Assembly (NCBI GenBank): GCA_019693395.1
Contig: JAAMXP010000029.1
Coordinates: forward strand, 1 to 64,000
Source of the DNA: Ettlia oleoabundans
Taxonomy: Eukaryota > Chlorophyta > Chlorophyceae > Chlamydomonadales
Length of the DNA: 64,000 bases
Reading direction: 5' to 3'
The notes under the pieces: model-generated
Told to the model about the DNA's origin: nothing
The model's database searches: none
Seen by the model: the letters and a program-made list of their open reading frames with translations, nothing else
Shown: piece by piece, positions 58,684 through 64,000 of the stretch
Position numbering within the stretch: the stretch's first letter is position 1
Layout of the letters: each line of letters opens with the position of its first letter
Translations under genes and position numbers: made by a program

Positions 58684-60248
58684 TCAGGCTGATGTGGGTG
58701 CCTGCAGGAGCTCTGCAAAGGCTGCCTGCCAGTCCTCAGGTGGCTGCCCCGCACCAGAGCTGCTCAGCTGCAGAATCAGCGAGCCTGAAGCTGCATCCCG
58801 CTCAGCTGCCTCTGCCAGTGCCTTGGCGGCATCCTCTCGGCTTACCTGCCCCTGCGGCTGTGCGCCGGCTGCACCAAGGGGATTTCGGGCAAAATGGTGG
58901 GGATTATTGAGGGGTATGGCTGGATACTCGCTCAATCTGGCCCGTATTCCAGAAGAGAGGCAGGCAGCAACAGGCAAGAAATGCTCGCTTGAGGCTGAGG
59001 GGCCGTTATCAACTTGCACACGGCAACTGCGCCCCAAACCACCAGCTCACCTGTGAGTGCCAGGCTGCTTGATCCGCCTGGCACGCCCGCCAAGCTGCCA
59101 ACTTGAATGATAGTGTAGGGCAGGCCGCTGGCACGCAGCTGCTGCTCTCGAGAGGGGTCCCCAAGCGCCTGCTGCTCGCTGCTGGCAAACAGGCTGAAGC
59201 CTTTCTGCTGAGCGCCGGCTGACGACAGCAGCACGATGTGCGGAAGCTTGGTGGCGGCCGCTGCAGGCAGCAGCGCTCCCAGCTTGCCGCAGCACACTGC
59301 GGTTCGAGCGCCCCGCAGCAGCTGGGTCACGGCTGCTCGGTCGCCGCTGTCGCCCTGCACCGCCTCAATGTAGGGCCCAAACCCTGCCTTTGCGGCGGCA
59401 GCATCCCTCACTAATGCCCGAATCTTAGTGCGGTTCAGGATCAGCTGCAGCACCACCTGCAGGGGCAACACGTTGGAGCGATATTAATGACGTACGGCCA
59501 AGCATAGGGGCAGTGTGGGGCAGTGTATCGGTGTCTGTGCCAGCTCCAAAGCAAAGAAACCCTGGCTGTTGCTGGCACAACAAATCTTTTGCATGCGTGG
59601 CTCTGCCTGCCCAATCATGCTGCGGTTGCAAATTTGCAAGTGCGACCTTGGAACTGTAGCCTACCTGCTCTGCCATGGGGCTGCTGTCGGCATCCAGCAC
59701 AGCCACGTACTCCCGCACAGCTGCCTCCTCCTCTGCTGGCTCCTCCCCTCCTGGCCCCGCCTCCCGCCCATCTCGCGGCAGCACCTGCCCCTCTGCGCCA
59801 TACCACTTGCGTAGCTTCTTGCCCGCATACCTGCACTCAGAAGGACAGGCAGCGCCAGCCAATATAAGACCTGGAGGCAGAAGTAGAGGCGATGGCAAGG
59901 ACGAGGCGCAAAAAGCTTCAACCGCACGACCAACGCCTGCGCAGCTAAGGAACCCCATGGACAACACCTAGCCAAGCACACCTCACTCATACAGCCATGC
60001 AACTCTGCTAAGTAACTTGAAGCAGCACAACGGGGTGAGACATTTGATAGCACCCACATGAAGTCCAGCAGCTCGTCCCCAAAGTTGCCGCCCTTTTCCG
60101 ACGATACCGGCGGCGGGGCCCGCCGCTGGCGCACGCCAGCCCTGGCCGGAGCATTCCCGCCCAAGGATCCCCTAGGGGCATGCGCTGCAAGACTGCCGAC
60201 TGCAACCCCGCCAAAAGGGGCTGCGAAGGAGGCTGGGTGAGGCACCAT
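58684..60248 (-). CDS. Plastid NAD(P)-binding-like (atypical SDR/NmrA) protein
   Basis: Four exons join in phase (minus): 60058-60248, 59665-59830, 59051-59456, 58684-58868 (315 aa). Residues 1 to about 65 are Ala/Arg/Gly-rich and look like a plastid transit peptide. The body reads as an atypical short-chain dehydrogenase: EYVAVLDADSSPMAEQVVLQ (strand-loop-helix), LNRTKIRALVRDAAAAKAGF, LPHIVLLSSAG, ASGLPYTIIQVGSLAG, and the C-terminal VSREDAAKALAEA found in NmrA-like proteins. The usual GxxGxxG cofactor loop is replaced by DADSSPMA, so cofactor binding is doubtful. I recall a similar degenerate protein in Arabidopsis (At1g72640-like), function unknown. It shares a short (272-base) divergent promoter with QCR9. 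Confidence 0.77.
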
Positions 60249-60520
60249 TCCGGTGACAAGAGGGCCTCTTTTCGCGAGTTTCTGTGCTGCACGAAATTTA
60301 GAGCGTGAACTGCTGCCCGATCGGCTCGACAGGGAGCCCTCTCAACTCGAGGTACGGTGCACTCTTGTACTGCTCTCGCCCCTCTCGGCTCTGATGTGAT
60401 GGCCGAAGACGTGTGTGATCCAGCTTTATTCTGTGTTGCGTCTCGCCTGAGTCCAGCAACAGTACGCACCGCTGCGCTGGAAGCCCAACCCAACACTGAA
60501 AGAGCGGCGGACGAAGCACC

Positions 60521-61047
60521 ATGGGTCTGGGGGACTTTTTCTACAACGTGCGTTCACCCGCCGCCCCCGCCAGCCTCACCCTTCTTCCATCCCTCCTGAA
60601 CTCGCTGCCCCTGTCTCATTTTGCAGACATTCGTCCGCCGGAATAGTGTATACGTTGCGACGATTATCGTGGGAGCGTTTGCCGGCGAGAAGGTGAGCCG
60701 CACTTCAGGCTGACGGCAGCAGACACCAGGCGGCAGCACGGCCAGGCCGGCGTGTCACCTCCCCCTCTGCTTGGGCTCCTGTTGTGCAATATACCTACAG
60801 GCGTTTCACCCGCATAATGCAGGTGGTTCATGCCATTGGTGACAGCTTGTGGGAGTCAAACAACCAGGGGGTGAGCTGGGCTGCACCCCGCTGCTACCAA
60901 ATTTGGCCTGGCCTTTGTGTGGTTGCTTGCCTGCTGATCTCCTCTTGGTGTCACCTGCCCTGCCTGGCTGTTTAAATGTTTCCTGCTGTATCATTGCTGT
61001 AAATGCAGAAGCTGTTCAAGCACATGAACCTTGAGAAGGCAGACTGA
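60521..61047 (+). CDS. QCR9: Cytochrome bc1 complex subunit 9 (QCR9)
   Basis: Small single-helix subunit of mitochondrial complex III in the inner membrane. Four exons join in phase: 60521-60547, 60627-60692, 60823-60870, 61009-61047, giving 59 aa, the normal size. The sequence starts MGLGDFFYN, then RRNSVYVATIIVGAFAGEKV (the membrane helix), DSLWESNNQGKLFKHM and ends LEKAD. RRNSVYV, GAFAGEK and the W-E-x-N-N-x-G-K-L motif match plant and yeast QCR9. A possible TGTAA polyadenylation signal lies at 61285-61289. The nine-codon first exon makes the gene easy to miss. Confidence 0.9.
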
Positions 61048-61837
61048 TGTAGCTGGCAGAGGTGCACATTGCACATGTTGTATTCCTCTAGGACAGTTGG
61101 CTGTGTCACGGGAAGCTTGTTACGATCGAAACAATTTTTGAGGTTGATAGCAGCTGCCAGATTGGTGTCTCACGTTTAGTGGCTGTTCTGGGCGTTGCGC
61201 AGAAGAAGAAGGGATCTGGTCACGTTCCAGTGAGGCCTGGGTGCAGCTGCACATGACCCTTGCTGTTGAGACACAGCACGAAACTGTAATGCAACACCAC
61301 TTCCAAGCATTGGATGTGAGTCACAGGGTGCAGGAGCTTGGTCATATGAGTAAACAGTGGACAGATGTCAATGTGATATCTCCCTCCGGCCTGCCGCTTG
61401 TCCGCTCGACAAAGCCCTGTTCTCAGGTTACTTGACCTTCCCCATTTTGGCTGGAATTTTCTCTATTACCATGTCGCTCCAAAACAATTTCTAGGTAAGT
61501 TAAGGTAGCAGCAGACTGAATCAATGGCTCAAATGTAGGAAGGTTTTATGAAGCTAGCCGTTGAGCACCTCCTGGCTCGCCTGGTGCTGGCCTGTTACAT
61601 TACAGCGAGTCTAAACGTGGCCTAGCCCATGAGCGGGGGCATGCAAGTATGCACAAGTCGGGCACAATGATGCGAACGCAAAGGCGCCGGTGCATGTGTG
61701 TAGCGCTGGGACAGATGTGGGTGGCTTGGGGGTTATAGGGCTGGGTTGGGAAGGATGCATGCATGGTGATGGCTCAGAACCAGATCAGTACAGCTACTAC
61801 TACTGCTAAACGCTGGCAATGCACAGGTGCACACCGA
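61048..61837. other. 3' region of QCR9 and flank of the Cys-rich gene
   Basis: About 790 bases. The left part is QCR9 3' UTR (TGTAA at 61285-61289). No coding sequence or repeat was recognised in the rest. Confidence 0.4.
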
Positions 61838-62588
61838 TTATACAGTGCAGGAGCCTGCGCACGACCAGTGTGCGCAGCAGTCATCGTCACTGGAGCACTC
61901 AATGTAGGCAAAGTCTTGGGAACGGCCACGGCTTGAGTAGCACCACTCATTGAGGCTCAGCAAGGAGTCCCTGATTGAGCGGCATTTGACCCAGCAGTAG
62001 CCCTTGTGGCAGCCCCAGTGTTCGCCCTTGGTGGTGAGCAGGTCCATGTCGCGTCAGTTGCCTTCCGGGAGGTCGCATCACAGCTGCAGCCATCCCCCGC
62101 TGGTCCAGTGATCTTGCAAACAGGGCACGTGACCTGGAGCAGCTTGCGAGCTGCAAACATGGGAGGCGGGGGCAGGGAAGACAGCTCGGTGCGCAACAGT
62201 GTCGGGATGCCACAGGGGAGCCCAGAGTCGATGGTCAACTGATGCACCACACCCATCTGAAGCGTGAACTCCGACCCCCCAGGCTGTCAGGGCCAGCAGC
62301 CTTGGATGAACAACCGCTTGAGTGCCAAAACCCTAACTCCACAGGCTGTCGGGCCGGCAGCGCAGCCTTGGATGCGCCCACCCAAGTGTCAACCTCCAGG
62401 TTGTCAGGCGGCAGCCTTGGATGAACAGGTTCCAAGCAGTTGTTCCACCACTTGCCGTCGCACGCACCTGAGGGGTCGCTCGAGCGCGGGGACTGGTCCT
62501 TCTGCACTAGGCGCGCTGCCTCGGCGGCACACGTCAGTACAAGCATCAAGCACAGCACCCCGAGCTCCTTGTTGCGAAAGGTCATCAT
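61838..62588 (-). CDS. Small secreted cysteine-rich protein, gene structure unresolved
   Basis: The ATG at 62586-62588 opens a clear signal peptide (LGVLCLMLVLTCAAEAA). Two readings exist. Unspliced, the frame gives 117 aa, ending at 62235 through a stretch coded by imperfect repeats. Spliced at donor GTGCGT (62467), the exon 62468-62588 ends in phase 1 and joins in phase to an exon after GTTTGCAG near 62153, giving RKLLQVTCPVCKITGPAGDG and a Cys-rich start. That frame then runs out of register with a second Cys-rich block (61838-62047, EHWGCHKGYCWVKC, NEWCYSS, then ECSSDDDCCAHWSCAGSC), which has the look of a disulfide-knotted mature peptide. Either a one-base change separates them, or a short extra intron (CAG/GTCACG to CACCAAG, about 107 bases) joins them. 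Function is unknown. Confidence refers to a secreted Cys-rich gene being here. Confidence 0.5.
62279..62440. repeat. Three imperfect direct repeats of about 45-60 bases
   Basis: A core CAGGCTGTCAGG, then a short GC spacer and CAGCCTTGGATG, recurs at about 62280, 62341 and 62397. The repeats lie in the intron or alternative coding part of the Cys-rich gene, where translation on the minus strand gives repeated Ala/Pro-rich units. Confidence 0.75.
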
Positions 62589-63672
62589 TATTCCGAGATG
62601 CTTGAAATGAGTATCGCTTGAGTCTCGCTTGATGGCTAAGTGCTGCTCAAGAGTAGCAGATGAAGGGCGACCGCGGTGCTAGAAGCGGTGTTGCGAGAGC
62701 TTCCTTCACCTTCGCGACACTCGGATCAATAAGTTGTTGTCGATGTGAGGGAAGGTGCAAACACGTCGCGCAGGACAGAGCAGCCGCTTCCCTGCCTTGT
62801 CACCGCCTTGTCACCGGCGCAGCTACCAGCTCTCACTGCCATCTACCTGGGTGGCGCTTTACCCATGATACAGGTTTTGCGGCAAAAGTCAGGCGCTCCC
62901 CTTGGCGGCAGAAAGCTGCTTTGCTGGCAGTTGACAGGAGTTTGTTGGTTGATCAAGCTAAGAATCGACCTGTAGTGGGTAGAAGTTACCGTTCAGCACT
63001 GCAGGCCTGTTCAAGGCCGTGCCTGCAGCCGCTTGAAGCCACAGACGCAAAATTTAGATGCTCTGAAAGCCTGAAGCTCACCGTTTTGCAGTCAGGCTTG
63101 GGTTCTCACGTCTGTTCTCAGAAGTATCATGCAAGGCTGCCACCAGCAGCAAACTGACGTCCATACACAGGGAGACGGCAGCAGCAGCGGTGGCACGGGG
63201 GTAGTGATAGCGGCGGCCAATGGCATCTTGGTGGGTGTTGTTGGGATGGGTGGCGGGTGTTGGTGGAGTGGTGTGTGGGTGTGTTGTTGAGGGGTCACAA
63301 CGAGCGTACTCGTCGACATAGACGCATGTGCCTAGAGCATCACGGACGATGCTGCAGCTATGTTGCATGCATTGGGCTGTCATGCCAGGGCCCTAGGGAA
63401 TATCCCCATGCAACTGCAAATGGCGTGCTGCGAGATTGTTTTACACAATGTGCAAAGTAACAAAACACAAAGCAGGAAACAGCGCTGACCATGCTTTGAT
63501 ACATGCTCAGCTAGGAGAAGGGTGAGGAGGTGGCGAGGCACTTGTGTGCCCTGCAAGAACTGTTTGGATCACGCTGCTACCCGATACAGGCACCAGGTTC
63601 GTGTTTCGGCAGCCAAACCACAGCATAAGGTACATTGGAAGTTGTACTTGGCGCACTTCACTCTGTGGCTAC
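62589..63672. other. Upstream region of the Cys-rich gene, possible unassigned exons
   Basis: About 1.1 kb. The left part should be the promoter of the Cys-rich gene. A GTGTTGGTGG-type low-complexity stretch lies at about 63225-63300. A minus-strand open stretch near 63295-63355 (VRDALGTCVYVDEYARC) looks coding and might be an exon of the right-edge gene, but no splice chain could be established. Confidence 0.3.
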
Positions 63673-63940
63673 CTCTGCTGCAGGCTGCTCAAAGGTTGCA
63701 CCATACACCTGCTGCGCCTCCATCATTGCCTCCCTAGCCTCCGCTGCATCGGACAGAGCGCGGTGTTGAGAGAGTGAGGCACAAAGCGGAGCAGGCAACC
63801 CAGGTAATGCTGGCATGATGCGTAACTACACCGTCCCCACCCGTACTCAGCAACCCAGGCACCACAAACGCTACCCGGCCAGTCCCACCTGAGTCTGCTG
63901 CATACAAAATCTTCTCCACGATGCGAATGGCAGGAATTTC
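63673..63940 (-). CDS. Two exons of an unrecognised gene running off the right edge (partial)
   Basis: Exon 63889-63940 follows a TTGCAG acceptor and encodes EIPAIRIVEKILYAADS. It ends at a GTGGGA donor and joins in phase to exon 63673-63743, encoding AEAREAMMEAQQVYGATFEQ and ending at a GTAGCC donor. The two-exon peptide is helical and amphipathic. I do not recognise the family. The 5' part lies beyond 64000 and the 3' part may continue to the left of 63673. Confidence 0.42.
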
Positions 63941-64000
63941 CTGCAACGCAGCCCAAAACACACACAGCCAAAACGTCTGCAAAGTGCGCAACGCATTCCC

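Overview
This window looks like nuclear DNA from a green alga of the Chlorophyta, most probably a trebouxiophyte (Chlorella, Coccomyxa or Trebouxia type). The genes are dense and intron-rich, with GT(G/A)(A/G)G(T/C) donors, nearly all acceptors ending in (T)GCAG, and TGTAA polyadenylation signals after several stop codons. Plastid functions (acyl-ACP thioesterase, homogentisate solanesyltransferase, a NAR1-type nitrite channel, THI4) sit beside ordinary eukaryotic housekeeping genes (eL20, U2AF35, QCR9). No tRNA, rRNA, transposon or CRISPR array was recognised. Exon borders were placed by hand from splice consensus, reading phase and remembered family sequences. No search was run.

Layout: 1-834 (+) 3' end of a gene with an STI1-like tail. 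1029-5099 (-) large MYND-finger protein. 6546-8901 (+) acyl-ACP thioesterase. 10128-13235 (-) homogentisate solanesyltransferase. 13651-14662 (+) GILT thiol reductase. 14853-20716 (-) MLO-type seven-helix protein with a huge loop insertion. 21317-22072 (+) unknown protein. 23026-31317 (-) LRR receptor-like kinase, with a tetranucleotide microsatellite in one intron. 32297-35057 (-) ribosomal protein eL20/L18a. 35847-38249 (+) U2AF35. 39861-41741 (+) formate/nitrite channel. 42813-46338 (+) THI4. 46850-53401 (-) secreted DUF5054-like glycosidase-type protein. 53866-58376 (+) CEP131/AZI1 centriolar protein. 58684-60248 (-) plastid NAD(P)-binding-like protein. 60521-61047 (+) QCR9. 61838-62588 (-) small secreted cysteine-rich protein(s), possibly frameshifted. 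63673-63940 (-) exons of an unrecognised gene leaving the window.

The genes do not form one pathway, and neighbours are mostly divergent or convergent pairs. Shared themes are plastid metabolism (fatty acid release, plastoquinone head-group prenylation, nitrite import, thiazole synthesis), RNA and protein production, and a cell-surface set (LRR receptor kinase, MLO protein, secreted DUF5054 and Cys-rich proteins). The strongest candidates for follow-up are the one-gene LRR/transmembrane/kinase architecture with non-canonical catalytic motifs, the MLO loop insertion, the Cys-rich secreted locus, and a CEP131 gene that points to a retained or recently lost ciliary programme.
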